A stretch of 64,000 bases of DNA from Plantibacter sp. Leaf314 (GCF_001423185.1 NZ_LMOB01000002.1:414328-478327); one strand, 5' to 3'. Positions 9,332 to 22,120 are shown, numbered from the stretch's first letter. Translations and numbers: made by a program. Notes: generated by a model not told the origin, from the sequence alone.

Positions 9332-9418
9332 GTGCACCGCCCGACGGCGACCAGGAGGCCGTCGGTGCCTGCCGACGGGCCGTCGTGCGGGCAGCCGACG
9401 AGGCGGTGCGGCCGCTTG

Positions 9419-9424
9419 TAGGCT
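9419..9424 (+). promoter_or_regulatory. -10 element of leaderless yihY-type gene
   Basis: TAGGCT ends 7 bases before the GTG at 9431. With the ptsI element it forms a pair of divergent leaderless promoters about 88 bases apart. Confidence 0.55.
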
Positions 9425-9430
9425 GGCAGG

Positions 9431-10714
9431 GTGACCAGTCCGCGCGCCTCCACGAAGGACGCCACCGACGCTGACGGTCACGACGACGACGAGCGGACGC
9501 CACTCCCCCGCCGCACGCTCCAACAGACCCCGCCGCCACTCGTGTTCCAGTGGATCCAGCGGAGCGAGAACCCCCTCGTCCGCCGGCTGGCCCCGCCGGC
9601 GGCGCGCGCGGAACGCGCCACGACCTGGGTGATGCGGCTGAAACCGTACCGGGTCGTCCAGCGCTACCTCGACATGGACGGGAACCTGCTCGCCGCGGGC
9701 ATCAGCTTCCAGGCCGTGTTCGCCGTGTTCGCCGCCGTGTACGTCGGCTTCGCGATCACCGGCATCTGGCTCGGGAACAACGCCGAGGTCTTCCAAGCCC
9801 TCGTGGAGATCATCAACCGCGCGGTCCCCGGACTCATCGGCAGGGACGGCGAGGGGATCATCGCCGAGGAACAGCTCTCGAGCGCCTCCCTCCTCGGCTG
9901 GACGGGCGTCATCGCCGCGGTCGGTCTCATCTGGACGGCGATCGGGTGGCTGTACTACACGCGGCAGGCCGTCAGATCGATCTTCGCGCTGCCGAAGGTC
10001 GCGGCGAGCTTCTTCCTGTTGAAGGTCGTCGACCTCGTCCTCGCCCTCGCCTTCGGCGTCCTGCTCCTCGTGTCGGCGACCCTTTCGGTGGCCAGCACCC
10101 AGGCACTGAGCTGGCTGCTGTCGCTCGTCGGACTCGACGGCACCTTCTGGCTGACGGCCGGGAGTCGCATGGTGGGCCTCGTCGTCGCGGTGGTCGTCAA
10201 CCTCGTCACGCTCGGCGCGATGTACCGGGTGCTCAGCCGCATCAGGATCCCGTGGCGGAACCTCTTCGGGGGCGCGCTCCTCGGCAGTCTCGTCCTCTCG
10301 CTCCTGAGCGTCGCGAGCAGCGCGGTGATCGCCGGCGCCTCCCGGAACCCGCTCCTCGCGACCTTCGCGGTCTTCATCGGTCTGATGCTGTGGTTCAACC
10401 TCGTGAGCCGCGTGATCCTCCTCTCCGCGTCGTGGATCGCCGTCGGCCTCGAGGACCAGGGCGTCAACGTCCGGACGACGACGCCCGAGGAACAGGCAGC
10501 CGAGGAGGCCGCCGCCAGACGCCTCCTCGCCGAGGTCGAACTGCGCGAGGCACGGGACGCCCGCCGACGTGCGAAGGGCCCGGCGGTCTGGTTCGCCCGA
10601 CGGCGCCTGCACCGCGCCGAGGAGGCCGTGGCCGAGGTCGACCGACAGCAGGGAGCAGGCTCCGGCGGCCCCGTGACGGACGGCCCCGTCCCGCCCCACC
10701 GCCGTCGCTCCTGA
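9431..10714 (+). CDS. YihY/BrkB-family integral membrane protein
   Basis: The 427-residue product has a polar acidic N-terminus (about 50 residues), then six hydrophobic segments between about residues 85 and 345. Family hallmarks include AAGISFQAVFAVFAAVY and the ASFFLLKVVDLVLALAFGVLLL segment. It ends with a long charged coiled-coil-like tail (EEQAAEEAAARRLLAEVELREARDARR). The family was once called ribonuclease BN in error and its biochemical role is unsettled. The extended tail may be a cytoplasmic interaction region. GTG is used as start; no ribosome site is present, consistent with leaderless translation. Confidence 0.85.
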   Translation: MTSPRASTKDATDADGHDDDERTPLPRRTLQQTPPPLVFQWIQRSENPLVRRLAPPAARAERATTWVMRLKPYRVVQRYLDMDGNLLAAGISFQAVFAVFAAVYVGFAITGIWLGNNAEVFQALVEIINRAVPGLIGRDGEGIIAEEQLSSASLLGWTGVIAAVGLIWTAIGWLYYTRQAVRSIFALPKVAASFFLLKVVDLVLALAFGVLLLVSATLSVASTQALSWLLSLVGLDGTFWLTAGSRMVGLVVAVVVNLVTLGAMYRVLSRIRIPWRNLFGGALLGSLVLSLLSVASSAVIAGASRNPLLATFAVFIGLMLWFNLVSRVILLSASWIAVGLEDQGVNVRTTTPEEQAAEEAAARRLLAEVELREARDARRRAKGPAVWFARRRLHRAEEAVAEVDRQQGAGSGGPVTDGPVPPHRRRS

Positions 10715-10750
10715 CGGTCTCCGGGCCGGAGCGTTGTCAGCCCTCGCGAC

Positions 10751-10756
10751 TAAGCT
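10751..10756 (+). promoter_or_regulatory. -10 element of leaderless xthA promoter
   Basis: TAAGCT ends 7 bases before the ATG at 10763. Confidence 0.55.
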
Positions 10757-10762
10757 GGAGGC

Positions 10763-12683
<1,921 letters not shown>

Positions 12684-12691
12684 CCCCGCTC

Positions 12692-12715
12692 CGTTCGCTT
12701 CTGTTCGGGCGAACG
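12692..12715. repeat. small GTTCGC/GCGAAC hairpin
   Basis: CGTTCGC (12692-12698) pairs with GCGAACG (12709-12715) around a 10-base loop. The arms resemble those of the double-hairpin repeats at 25762 and 26888. Confidence 0.45.
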
Positions 12716-12724
12716 ACCAACGAC

Positions 12725-12762
12725 GGAACGGCCCGTCCTCCACGAGGAGGACGGGCCGTTCC
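12725..12762. terminator. bidirectional terminator between trpS and glpK
   Basis: A 17-bp stem (12725-12741 with 12746-12762) with a 4-base loop separates the convergent genes. No T-run follows on either strand. Confidence 0.75.
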
Positions 12763-12774
12763 GGTCGGTCGGGA

Positions 12775-14289
<1,515 letters not shown>

Positions 14290-14387
14290 TGGATACTCCT
14301 TCGTTGCATGCGTTACGAGGTGAGGCACCGGAACCGGTACCCCGGGGTGCCGCGACGGCCGCGTCAGCGCACCGTCGCGGCGTCAGG

Positions 14388-15140
14388 TCAGACGGCCGGG
14401 AGGAGCACCATCGAGGCGAGCGCGGCGAGGACACCACCGAGGAGGGGGCCGACGACCGGCACCCAGGCGTACGACCAGTCGCTCTTGCCCTTGCCCTTGA
14501 TGGGGAGGAGGGCGTGGGCGATGCGCGGGCCGAGGTCACGGGCGGGGTTGATCGCGTAGCCGGTCGGGCCACCGAGTGAGGCACCGATACCGACGACGAG
14601 CAGGGCCACCGGCAGGGCGCCCAAGGCGGCGAGTCCTCCAGGGACGCCCTCGATGACCACGGCGTCGGGTCCGGTCTTGCCGAAGGACATCACGACGAAG
14701 ACGAGGACGAAGGTCGCGATGACCTCGGTGACGAGGTTCCAGCCGTAGCTGCGGATCTCGGGGCCGGTGGAGAAGACACCGAGCTTCTTGCCCGGGTCCT
14801 CCTCCTGGTCGAAGTGCTGCTTGAAGGCGAAGTAGGTGAGCACGGCACCGATGAAGGCACCGACCATCTGCGCCGCCCAGTAGACGAGCGCCGTGACGAA
14901 GTCGATCGACCCGGTGGTGAGGAAGCCGATGGTGACGGCGGGGTTCAGGTGTCCGCCCGAGGCGTAGGACACCGTGACACCGGCGAACACCGCGAGGCCC
15001 CAACCGAAGTTGATGAGCAGCCAGCCGCCACCCAGACCTTTGGATTTCGTGAGGATCGCCGTGGCGACCACACCGGTACCGAGGAGGACGAGCATCGCCG
15101 TCCCCACGGTCTCGGAGAGGAAGATGGTTCCGAGGTTCAT
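14388..15140 (-). CDS. glpF: glycerol uptake facilitator (aquaglyceroporin)
   Basis: Membrane channel of the MIP family. The 250-residue product has six transmembrane segments and both NPA half-helices: SGGHLNPAVT and GYAINPARDLGPR. The Asp after the second NPA-R motif is the usual mark of glycerol-conducting members rather than strict water channels. The C-terminal half has the loop KGKGKSDWSYAWVPVVGPL. It is the first gene of glpF-glpK. Confidence 0.93.
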   Translation of the reverse strand: MNLGTIFLSETVGTAMLVLLGTGVVATAILTKSKGLGGGWLLINFGWGLAVFAGVTVSYASGGHLNPAVTIGFLTTGSIDFVTALVYWAAQMVGAFIGAVLTYFAFKQHFDQEEDPGKKLGVFSTGPEIRSYGWNLVTEVIATFVLVFVVMSFGKTGPDAVVIEGVPGGLAALGALPVALLVVGIGASLGGPTGYAINPARDLGPRIAHALLPIKGKGKSDWSYAWVPVVGPLLGGVLAALASMVLLPAV

Positions 15141-15235
15141 GTCTTCATTGACCTTTCATAGGTGTGGTCCCCGACGGGGGCTGCGCCTGCGCGCGAGCCC
15201 CCACCGGGCGAGGGTTTCACTGACCAGTTGTTTGT

Positions 15236-15265
15236 AAGGTAGTCAGCTGGCCTTGCACAGGACAA
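15236..15265 (-). promoter_or_regulatory. candidate promoter of glpF-glpK
   Basis: On the minus strand TTGTCC (15260-15265) and TACCTT (15236-15241) are separated by 18 bases. The dyad at 15276-15289 lies just upstream. Confidence 0.4.
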
Positions 15266-15269
15266 GGCC
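15249..15269 (-). terminator. possible glpD terminator hairpin
   Basis: GGCCTTG and CAAGGCC form a 7-bp stem with a 7-base loop, about 21 bases after the glpD stop. It overlaps the candidate glpF -35, so it may instead be regulatory. Confidence 0.35.
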
Positions 15270-15275
15270 CTTGCC

Positions 15276-15289
15276 TGCACGTTCGTGCA
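15276..15289. promoter_or_regulatory. candidate SorC-type operator, glpF side
   Basis: TGCACGTTCGTGCA is a perfect 5-bp dyad with a 4-base spacer next to the glpD stop and upstream of the glpF promoter. The related TGAACAAACGTGCA with the same layout lies in front of the SorC-type gene (17137-17150). Confidence 0.4.
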
Positions 15290-17026
15290 TTATGAGAACG
15301 CCGGGGCCTCCTGGCTCGTGCCGAGGCGCAGGTCGACCTGGTGCGCGTCGCGCAGCCGGTCGAGCGCCGCCTCGATCTCGGCCGTGCGCTCGGCGTCGTC
15401 CCAACCGAGGACGCCGCCCACGACGCGGGCCAGTTCGTCGACGAGCGCGGCCGTCAGCGAGCCGGTGAACGCGAGGCTCGTCCGGCGGTGCAGCACGTCC
15501 GACAGGTGCACGACCTGCTCCTGCTCGACGAGGTACTCGAGCTCCTGCACGCTGTAGTCGGCCGCGCCCTGCAGTCGGTCGTCTCCGTGCTCGGCCAGGT
15601 GCTCCAGGAGCGCTGCGGCCTTCGTGCCGTAACGGTGCAGGAGATGCTCGGCGCGCTGCACGCCGACACCGTCCTCGTGTGCCGCCACCCAGGTGCGCGT
15701 CGCGGAGTCGGTGCGGGGGAACCCGGCGCCGCCACCGATCGCGAGCCCGAGGGTCTCGACCGGACGCGGGGCGCCGATGACCTGCAGCACGTCGCCCGCG
15801 AGGTGCTCGGCGAGCGCCCGGAAGGTGGTCCACTTGCCGCCGACGAGGCTGAAGACGGTCGTGGACGGACGTGCAGCGGCCGTGCGTCGCTCGATCCGGT
15901 AGTCGCGCGACACGAAACCGGGGGCCTCGTCGTCGTGCTTCGGCAGCGGGCGGATGCCGGAGAACCGGTAGACGATCTGCTCGCGCGAGGTCGCGATGGT
16001 CGGGAAGACGTGCTTGACGAGGTCGAAGAAGTAGTCGACCTCCTCCTCCGTGCAGACGCTCGGCGTGCTCGGGTCGGCCTCGATGTCGGTCGTTCCGACC
16101 ATGACCTTGCCCTTGAGCGGGTAGATGAGGACGATCCGGCCGTCCTCGTGCTCGAAGAAGATCTCGCGGCCCTTGGTGGCGGCGTAGAGCTCCGGGTTGT
16201 CGAGCACGATGTGCGAGCCCTTGGTGCCGCCCATGTACGTGGTCGGCTCGCCGAGGCCGGCGTTCGTCAGGTCGGTCCAGGGACCGGAGGTGTTGACGAC
16301 GACGTCGCTCGCGACGGTGAAGGTCTGGCCGGTGACGGTGTCGCGCAGCTCGACGCCATCCGCTCCCATGCCGACCGCTTCGACGTAGTTGACGGCGCGG
16401 GCGTGCGGTCCGGCGGCGAGACCGTCCATGAGCACGTCGAGCGCGAGGCGCTCCGGGTCGTGCATGGAGGCGTCGTAGTAGGTCGCCGTGTACTTGAGAC
16501 CCGGGTTCATCTTCGGCAGGTCGGCGAGCGACTTCTTCCGGCCGTGGAAGCGGTGGCGCGGGACGCTGCCGCCGTCGCGAGAGAAGGAGTCGTAGGCGGT
16601 GAGGCCCACCTTGATGAGCAGCGCACCACGCTCCTGGGGCTTGCCCTGCTTGTGCGTGAGGAAGCGCAGCGGCGCGGAGAGGATGCCGGAGAAGGTCGAG
16701 AAGATCGGGACCGTGGTCTCGAGCGGCTTCACGTAGTGCGGGGCGATCTTGATCAGCCCGTTGCGCTCCTGCACCGACTCCTGGACGAGACGGAACTCGC
16801 CGTTCTCCAGGTAGCGGATGCCGCCGTGGATCATGTGGCTCGACGCGGCCGAGGCACCGGAGGCCCAGTCGTTGCGCTCCACGAGCGTGACGTCGACGCC
16901 CTGGAGGGCGAGGTCGCGGAAGGTCGCGATGCCGTTGATGCCGCCGCCGACGATGAGGACCGACGCCTGCGGGCGGTCGATGACGGACTGGACGGTCGGA
17001 CGGGGAGCTGACGACTTGAGGGACAT
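15290..17026 (-). CDS. glpD: aerobic glycerol-3-phosphate dehydrogenase
   Basis: FAD enzyme at the membrane face oxidising glycerol 3-phosphate to dihydroxyacetone phosphate and feeding quinone. The 578-residue product has the FAD fold LIVGGGINGIATFRDLALQG and the family signature SHMIHGGIRYLENGEFRLVQE. Further motifs are VVNTSGPWTD, the GTTDIE segment and a C-terminal helical domain. ATG 17026 gives a normal length. It is divergent from the SorC-type regulator (134 bases between them) and precedes glpF-glpK on the same strand, forming a glycerol cluster. Confidence 0.95.
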   Translation of the reverse strand: MSLKSSAPRPTVQSVIDRPQASVLIVGGGINGIATFRDLALQGVDVTLVERNDWASGASAASSHMIHGGIRYLENGEFRLVQESVQERNGLIKIAPHYVKPLETTVPIFSTFSGILSAPLRFLTHKQGKPQERGALLIKVGLTAYDSFSRDGGSVPRHRFHGRKKSLADLPKMNPGLKYTATYYDASMHDPERLALDVLMDGLAAGPHARAVNYVEAVGMGADGVELRDTVTGQTFTVASDVVVNTSGPWTDLTNAGLGEPTTYMGGTKGSHIVLDNPELYAATKGREIFFEHEDGRIVLIYPLKGKVMVGTTDIEADPSTPSVCTEEEVDYFFDLVKHVFPTIATSREQIVYRFSGIRPLPKHDDEAPGFVSRDYRIERRTAAARPSTTVFSLVGGKWTTFRALAEHLAGDVLQVIGAPRPVETLGLAIGGGAGFPRTDSATRTWVAAHEDGVGVQRAEHLLHRYGTKAAALLEHLAEHGDDRLQGAADYSVQELEYLVEQEQVVHLSDVLHRRTSLAFTGSLTAALVDELARVVGGVLGWDDAERTAEIEAALDRLRDAHQVDLRLGTSQEAPAFS

Positions 17027-17136
17027 GAGATGCCTCGCTTCTTCGCGGTTGGAACGCGACGCCGCCGGGTTTGCGCGCCGCTGAATGATGTGACTGAATA
17101 CATCGTGACAGCACCTGCAACTCTGAACAGCCCTAG

Positions 17137-17150
17137 TGAACAAACGTGCA
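17137..17150. promoter_or_regulatory. candidate SorC-type operator, regulator side
   Basis: TGAACAAACGTGCA repeats the layout TGNAC-N4-GTGCA of the site at 15276-15289. It ends 10 bases before the regulator ATG, as expected for autoregulation. Confidence 0.4.
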
Positions 17151-17160
17151 AGGAGACCCG

Positions 17161-18147
17161 ATGTCGCTCGCAGACGCGCTCAGCCAGCCGGACCGGACGG
17201 CTGAGGCGCTCCGCGCGGCACAGCTGTACTACGTGCAGGACCTGACCATGGAGGCCATCGCCCAGGAGCTCCACACCTCGCGGTCGTCGGTGTCGCGCCT
17301 GCTCGGATACGCGCGGGAGAGCGGGCTCGTCGACATCCAGGTCCGGTCGCCGCACGACATGCCCTCGCGGCTCGAGGCGGAGTTCCGCGACCGGTTCGGG
17401 GTGACCGCCCACATCGTCCCCGTCCCCGACCACACGAGCGACATCGACCGCCTGGAACGCGTCGCCCTCTCGGCTGCACGTTTTCTCGGCTCCGTGTTCG
17501 ACTCGAACATGACGCTCGGTCTGGCATGGGGGTCGACCGTGAGCGCCGTCGCGCGCCACCTCACACCGAAGCGGACCCACAACTCGCAGATCGTCCAGCT
17601 GAACGGCGCGGCCAACACCCGGACCTCCGGCATCCTCTACGCGAGCGAGATCCTCCACCGCTACGCGGACGCGTACGGCGCCTATGCGCAGCAGTTCGCC
17701 GTGCCCGCGTTCTTCGACGACCCGGCGACGAAGCTCGCGCTCTGGCGGGAGCGCAGCATCCGCCGGGTGCTCGAGATCCAGCGGCGGATGGACGTCGCGC
17801 TCTTCGGGCTCGGATCGCAGCTCTCGGGGGTGCCGAGCCACGTGTACGTCGGCGGCTACCTCGACGACAGCGACTTCGAGGCGCTCGCGAGCGCCGGCGC
17901 GGTCGGTGACGTCGCCACGGTGTTCTTCCGCGCCGACGGCTCGTGGCGGGACATCCCCTTCAACAACCGCGCGTCCGGACCGGACCTCGACGTGTTGCGC
18001 GGCGTCTCCCGCCGGATCTGCGTGGTCGCCGGAGCGGCCAAGGTCCCGCCGCTCCTCGGCGCACTGGCCGGCGGGCTCATCTCCGACCTCGTGGTCGACG
18101 AGGGCACCGCGCGTGCGGCCATCGACCAGCACGACGCCCAGCGCTGA
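17161..18147 (+). CDS. SorC/DeoR-type transcriptional regulator of glycerol genes
   Basis: The 328-residue product has an N-terminal helix-turn-helix (about residues 20-50: YVQDLTMEAIAQELHTSRSSVSRLLGYAR). It is followed by a sugar-phosphate-binding domain of the SorC type (GLAWGSTVSAVARHL, FGLGSQLSGVPSHVY, CVVAGAAKVPPLLGAL). Its divergent placement next to glpD predicts that it senses glycerol 3-phosphate or dihydroxyacetone phosphate and controls the glp genes and itself. That ligand is inference. ATG 17161 has GCAAGGAG at good spacing. Confidence 0.85.
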   Translation: MSLADALSQPDRTAEALRAAQLYYVQDLTMEAIAQELHTSRSSVSRLLGYARESGLVDIQVRSPHDMPSRLEAEFRDRFGVTAHIVPVPDHTSDIDRLERVALSAARFLGSVFDSNMTLGLAWGSTVSAVARHLTPKRTHNSQIVQLNGAANTRTSGILYASEILHRYADAYGAYAQQFAVPAFFDDPATKLALWRERSIRRVLEIQRRMDVALFGLGSQLSGVPSHVYVGGYLDDSDFEALASAGAVGDVATVFFRADGSWRDIPFNNRASGPDLDVLRGVSRRICVVAGAAKVPPLLGALAGGLISDLVVDEGTARAAIDQHDAQR

Positions 18148-18228
18148 GGGCGACCACCCCGCAGGACGGAGCCCGGCAACAGGGCGTCATCCGAGCCGGG
18201 AATAGGGCGGCCACTCAGCCCGTTGACC

Positions 18229-18234
18229 TAGACT
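18229..18234 (+). promoter_or_regulatory. -10 element of the riboflavin operon
   Basis: TAGACT places +1 near 18241, just before the FMN riboswitch. A TTGACC directly abuts it, too close to serve as -35. Confidence 0.45.
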
Positions 18235-18249
18235 CGACAACACGTAACG

Positions 18250-18401
18250 TGCTCCGGGGTCGGTGAGAGTCCGAACCGGCGGTGATAGTCCGCGACCCGT
18301 GCAACGCGCAAGCGATGCCCGGTTGACCTGGTGGAACTCCAGGACCGACGGTTATGAACGCGTCTGCTCGCAGGCGGCGTTCGAGTCCGGATGGAAGGAG
18401 G
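18250..18401 (+). ncRNA. FMN riboswitch (RFN element)
   Basis: The conserved RFN strings occur in order: GGTCGGTGAGAGTCCGAACC, CGGCGGTGATAGTCCGCGA, GACCTGGTGGAACTCCAGGA, CGACGGTTATGA and the closing AGTCCGGATGGAAGGAG. It precedes ribD by 86 bases. That interval holds a hairpin (18406-18412 with 18422-18428) without a T-run, so control may be at translation or by Rho rather than by an intrinsic terminator. Confidence 0.93.
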
Positions 18402-18487
18402 CACGGGCGTCGGCCGATGGTCGACGCCTGCGAGCACCTGCCCGCGACCCCGGATTCCGTGTCAGTACCGACCGAGAAGACGGACCG

Positions 18488-19606
18488 ATGGACGCAGGAC
18501 CCGCGACACCCACGGCGACGAGCCGCGAACAGCAGGCGATGCTGCGCGCGCTCGAACTCGCCGCGAACGGGCCGGCCCGCGGCGTGAACCCACGCGTCGG
18601 ATGCGTCATCCTCGACGCCGACGGAACCGTCCTCGCCGAGGGCTGGCACCGCGGTGCCGGCACCGCTCACGCGGAGGTCGACGCACTCTCCCGGCTCGCG
18701 CCGGGGGCGGCTCGCGGCACCACCGCCGTCATCACGCTGGAACCCTGCAACCACACCGGACGGACCGGCCCCTGCGCCGTCGCGCTGATCGAGGCCGGCG
18801 TCGACCGCGTCGTGTTCGCCGTCGACGACCCCGGCCATCATTCCGGCGGGGGCGCCGAACGGCTGAGGGCCGCGGGCGTGGCGGTCGTCTCCGGTGTACT
18901 CGCCGACGAGGCCGAGGCCTTCCTCGACGACTGGCTCACCGTGGCCCGTCTCGGACGCCCGCTGGTCACCGTGAAGTGGGCCTCGACCCTCGACGGCCGG
19001 ATCGCGGCGAACGACGGCACCAGCCGGTGGATCACCGGCGAGGCCGCACGGATCGACGTGCACCGACGCCGTGCGGCGCACGACGCGATCCTCGTCGGCA
19101 CCGGCACCGTCCTCGCGGACGACCCGAGCCTCACCGCACGGCACGCGGACGGGACCCTCCTCCCGGAACAACCGGTCCCCGTCGTCATGGGCGACCGCGC
19201 CATCCCCGCCGGCGCAGCGGTGCACCGCCACCCCCGAGCGGCGATCCTGCACCACGGACACGACCCGGCGGCGCTCCTCACCGAGCTCCGCAGCACGGGA
19301 GTCCGCAGCGTGTTCGTCGAGGGCGGTCCGACCGTCGCCACCGCCTTCCTCCGGGCAGGGCTCGTCGACACCGTCCTGACCTACCTCGCGCCGGTCCTCC
19401 TCGGCGGCCCTCGACTCGCGATCGGCGACCTCGGCGTGGAGACCATCCGAGACGCGATCCGCCTCGAACCCGTCGGTGTCGAACACCTCGGTGACGACCT
19501 CCTCATCATCACGACCCCCACCCTCCACTCGGTCGAGTCGGTTCCAGCCGGCCACACCGTGTCGCACCCAGAGAACGGACCAAGCCATGTTCACGGGCAT
19601 CGTTGA
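18488..19606 (+). CDS. ribD: bifunctional riboflavin deaminase/reductase
   Basis: Second and third steps of riboflavin synthesis. The 372-residue product has a cytidine-deaminase-type N-domain with HAEVDAL and PCNHTGRTGPC, which supply the Zn ligands. The RibD C-terminal reductase domain carries VKWASTLDGRIAANDGTSRWITG and FVEGGPTVATAF. ATG 18488 is the first start after the riboswitch. The last 20 bases overlap ribE, which supports translational coupling. The extra polar C-terminus (about 20 residues) looks like a by-product of this overlap. Confidence 0.93.
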   Translation: MDAGPATPTATSREQQAMLRALELAANGPARGVNPRVGCVILDADGTVLAEGWHRGAGTAHAEVDALSRLAPGAARGTTAVITLEPCNHTGRTGPCAVALIEAGVDRVVFAVDDPGHHSGGGAERLRAAGVAVVSGVLADEAEAFLDDWLTVARLGRPLVTVKWASTLDGRIAANDGTSRWITGEAARIDVHRRRAAHDAILVGTGTVLADDPSLTARHADGTLLPEQPVPVVMGDRAIPAGAAVHRHPRAAILHHGHDPAALLTELRSTGVRSVFVEGGPTVATAFLRAGLVDTVLTYLAPVLLGGPRLAIGDLGVETIRDAIRLEPVGVEHLGDDLLIITTPTLHSVESVPAGHTVSHPENGPSHVHGHR

Positions 19607-20285
19607 AGCACGCGGCACCATCGTCGCCATCGACCACGGCGAGGCGTCCGCCCGGTTCACCGTCCAGGGTCCGGTCGTCCTCGAGGGCACCCGCCACGGC
19701 GACTCGATCGCGGTGAGCGGGGTGTGTCTCACCGTCGTCGAGCAGACCGCCGACACCTTCACCGCCGACGTCATGGCGCAGACCCTCGCCATGAGCATGC
19801 TCGACGGCGCCACCGTCGGCAGCGCCGTCAACCTCGAGCGCGCCGCACGCGTCGGCGACCGCCTGGGCGGCCACATCGTGCAGGGCCACGTCGACGGCAC
19901 CGGCACCATCGTCAGCACCGTCCCGGGAGACGCGTGGCGGATCGTCCGGATCTCCCTGCCGGACGACCTCGCTCCGCTCGTGGTCGACAAGGGGTCCATC
20001 ACCGTCGACGGCGTCTCCCTCACCGTCAGCGCGGTCAGCGGACCCGACGCCGCCGAGCAGTGGTTCGAGGTCTCGCTCATCCCCGAGACGCTCACGGCGA
20101 CGACCCTCGGTGACCGCATCCCCGGCGACCACGTGAACCTCGAGACCGACATCCTGGCGCGCCACGTCGAGCGGATGCTCGCCTACCGTCACCGTGCCGG
20201 AATCGACCTCCCCAGCAGTGCCGACGCGGAGCCGCGCACCGCGGACCCGCTCGCCACGACCGCCACCGAAAGGGGCAACGCATGA
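19587..20285 (+). CDS. ribE: riboflavin synthase alpha chain
   Basis: Dismutation of two 6,7-dimethyl-8-ribityllumazines to riboflavin. The 232-residue product has the two-lobed repeat of the family. The N-lobe starts FTGIVEARGTI and has SIAVSGVCLTVV; the C-lobe has GHIVQGHVDGTGTI and SITVDGVSLTVSAV. ATG 19587 is inside the end of ribD. The stop overlaps the ribBA ATG in an ATGA junction. Confidence 0.94.
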   Translation: MFTGIVEARGTIVAIDHGEASARFTVQGPVVLEGTRHGDSIAVSGVCLTVVEQTADTFTADVMAQTLAMSMLDGATVGSAVNLERAARVGDRLGGHIVQGHVDGTGTIVSTVPGDAWRIVRISLPDDLAPLVVDKGSITVDGVSLTVSAVSGPDAAEQWFEVSLIPETLTATTLGDRIPGDHVNLETDILARHVERMLAYRHRAGIDLPSSADAEPRTADPLATTATERGNA

Positions 20286-21559
20286 GCATCGCCAGCATCC
20301 CTGAGGCCCTCGAGGCGCTCCGTCAGGGTCGACCCGTCATCGTGGCCGACGACGAGGGGCGCGAGAACGAGGGCGACGTCATCCTGGCCGCCGAATCCGC
20401 GACGCAGGAGTGGATCGCCTGGACGGTCAAGCACTCCTCCGGCTTCATCTGCGCCCCGATGACGAACGAGATCGCGGACCGACTCGCCCTTCCGCCCATG
20501 GTGGCCGTGAACGAGGACGCCAGAGGCACCGCCTACACGGTCACGGTCGACGCCGCCGACCGCCTCAGCACCGGCATCAGCGCCGCCGACCGCGCCCACA
20601 CCCTCCGGGTGCTCGCGGACCCGGCCTCCGTGCCGGCGAACCTCTCGCGGCCCGGACACATCGTCCCGCTCCGTGCCGTCGACGGCGGCGTGCGCGAGCG
20701 CGACGGACACACCGAAGCCGCCGTCGACCTGCTGAAGCTCGCCGGTCTCGTCCCCGTCGGTGCGATCTCCGAGATCGTCGCGGACGACGGCGAGATGATG
20801 CGGTTGCCCGGCCTCATCGCGCTCGGTGAGCAGGAGGGCGTGCTGGTCACCACGATCGCGGCGCTCGTCGCCTTCCTCGAGGGCAACCCCGACGCGGCCG
20901 CCGTGTGCGCCGAGGAACGCGCGAACCAGGCGACCATCCCCGAGTCCTCGAACGTGTCGTTCGAAGTGGAGACGACCGTCCCGACGACGCACGGCTCCTT
21001 CCGGCTCCGCGCCTACCGCGACCGCCGCACCGGTGCCGACCACCTCGCCATCATCGCCGGCGACCCGCAGGCCACCGGCGCGCTCGTCCGCGTCCACTCG
21101 GAGTGCCTCACGGGTGAGGCGTTCGGCTCGCTCAAGTGCGAGTGCGGACCCCAGCTCGACAGCGCCCTCGACACCATCCAGCGTCACGGCGGTGTCGTGG
21201 TCTACCTGCGCGGACACGAGGGTCGCGGGATCGGACTCATCAACAAGCTGCGCGCCTACCGACTCCAGGAGGACGGCCTCGACACGCTCGACGCCAACCT
21301 GGCACTCGGGCTGCCTGCCGACGCCCGCGACTACACCGCGGCGAGCGCCATCCTGACGGACCTCGGGATCACCTCCGTCCGCCTGCTCTCGAACAACCCC
21401 GAGAAGGAGCGGCAGCTCACCAACCACGGCATCGCCGTGAGCGAGCGCGTCCCGCTCGTGGTCGGCGTCGGTCTGTACAACGAGGGCTACCTCGAGACGA
21501 AGCGCGACCGCATGGGACACAGCATCGGGTTCGACCTCGAACCGGAACCGCACCAGTAG
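20282..21559 (+). CDS. ribBA: DHBP synthase / GTP cyclohydrolase II fusion
   Basis: Makes both riboflavin precursors: 3,4-dihydroxy-2-butanone 4-phosphate and the pyrimidine from GTP. The 425-residue product has a RibB domain first, with the acidic metal motif [16 protein letters not shown] and later [10 protein letters not shown]. The RibA domain follows with the Zn site [17 protein letters not shown] and the GHEGRGIGL loop. Neither half has lost a motif. ATG 20282 overlaps the ribE stop by 4 bases. Confidence 0.95.
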   Translation: MSIASIPEALEALRQGRPVIVADDEGRENEGDVILAAESATQEWIAWTVKHSSGFICAPMTNEIADRLALPPMVAVNEDARGTAYTVTVDAADRLSTGISAADRAHTLRVLADPASVPANLSRPGHIVPLRAVDGGVRERDGHTEAAVDLLKLAGLVPVGAISEIVADDGEMMRLPGLIALGEQEGVLVTTIAALVAFLEGNPDAAAVCAEERANQATIPESSNVSFEVETTVPTTHGSFRLRAYRDRRTGADHLAIIAGDPQATGALVRVHSECLTGEAFGSLKCECGPQLDSALDTIQRHGGVVVYLRGHEGRGIGLINKLRAYRLQEDGLDTLDANLALGLPADARDYTAASAILTDLGITSVRLLSNNPEKERQLTNHGIAVSERVPLVVGVGLYNEGYLETKRDRMGHSIGFDLEPEPHQ

Positions 21560-21638
21560 CCCGACCAGCCCCTCGACAGCCTCGGGGAACACCACACCAG
21601 CAGCCCCGATCCGTTCGGGAACGACGACAGGAGCCCGC

Positions 21639-22109
21639 ATGAGCGGCGAAGGATCACCCACCATCAGCGTCGACGGCACCGGCCTCGACATCGTCATCGT
21701 GGCCGGCACCTGGCACGAGACCATCACGGACGGGCTCATCGCCGGCGCCGTGAAAGCGCTCGACGCCAGCGGCGCCGGCCACCGACTCGTCCGCGTCCCC
21801 GGCAGCTTCGAACTCCCGGTGGTCGCCAAGGCGGCCCTCGAGGGTGGTGCCGACGCGGTCGTCGCGCTCGGCGTCATCATCCGTGGCGGCACCCCGCACT
21901 TCGAGTACGTCTCCGACGCCGCCACGAGCGGTCTCACCCAGGTCAGTGTCCAGACCGGCAAGCCCATCGGTTTCGGACTCCTCACCCTCGACGACGAGAA
22001 GCAGGGGCTCGACCGCGCCGGCCTCCCCGGTTCGAAGGAGGACAAGGGCGCTGAGGCCGCGGACGCCGCCGTGGCGACCGCCGTCATCCTCCGCGAGCTC
22101 CGCGGCTGA
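21639..22109 (+). CDS. ribH: 6,7-dimethyl-8-ribityllumazine synthase
   Basis: Condenses the two RibBA-derived precursors into lumazine. The 156-residue product shows [16 protein letters not shown], the substrate loop [15 protein letters not shown] and [21 protein letters not shown] with the catalytic His. Length is normal. The gap of 79 bases after ribBA contains a small GC hairpin (21605-21619). A GACAGGAG ribosome site precedes ATG 21639. It is the last gene of the FMN-controlled operon. Confidence 0.94.
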   Translation: MSGEGSPTISVDGTGLDIVIVAGTWHETITDGLIAGAVKALDASGAGHRLVRVPGSFELPVVAKAALEGGADAVVALGVIIRGGTPHFEYVSDAATSGLTQVSVQTGKPIGFGLLTLDDEKQGLDRAGLPGSKEDKGAEAADAAVATAVILRELRG

Positions 22110-22120
22110 CCCCTCAGCAC

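Noticed and set aside
18263..18487. N-terminal extension of RibD through the riboswitch
   Set aside because: The frame is open by chance; the region matches RFN structure and the RibD family starts near the ATG at 18488.
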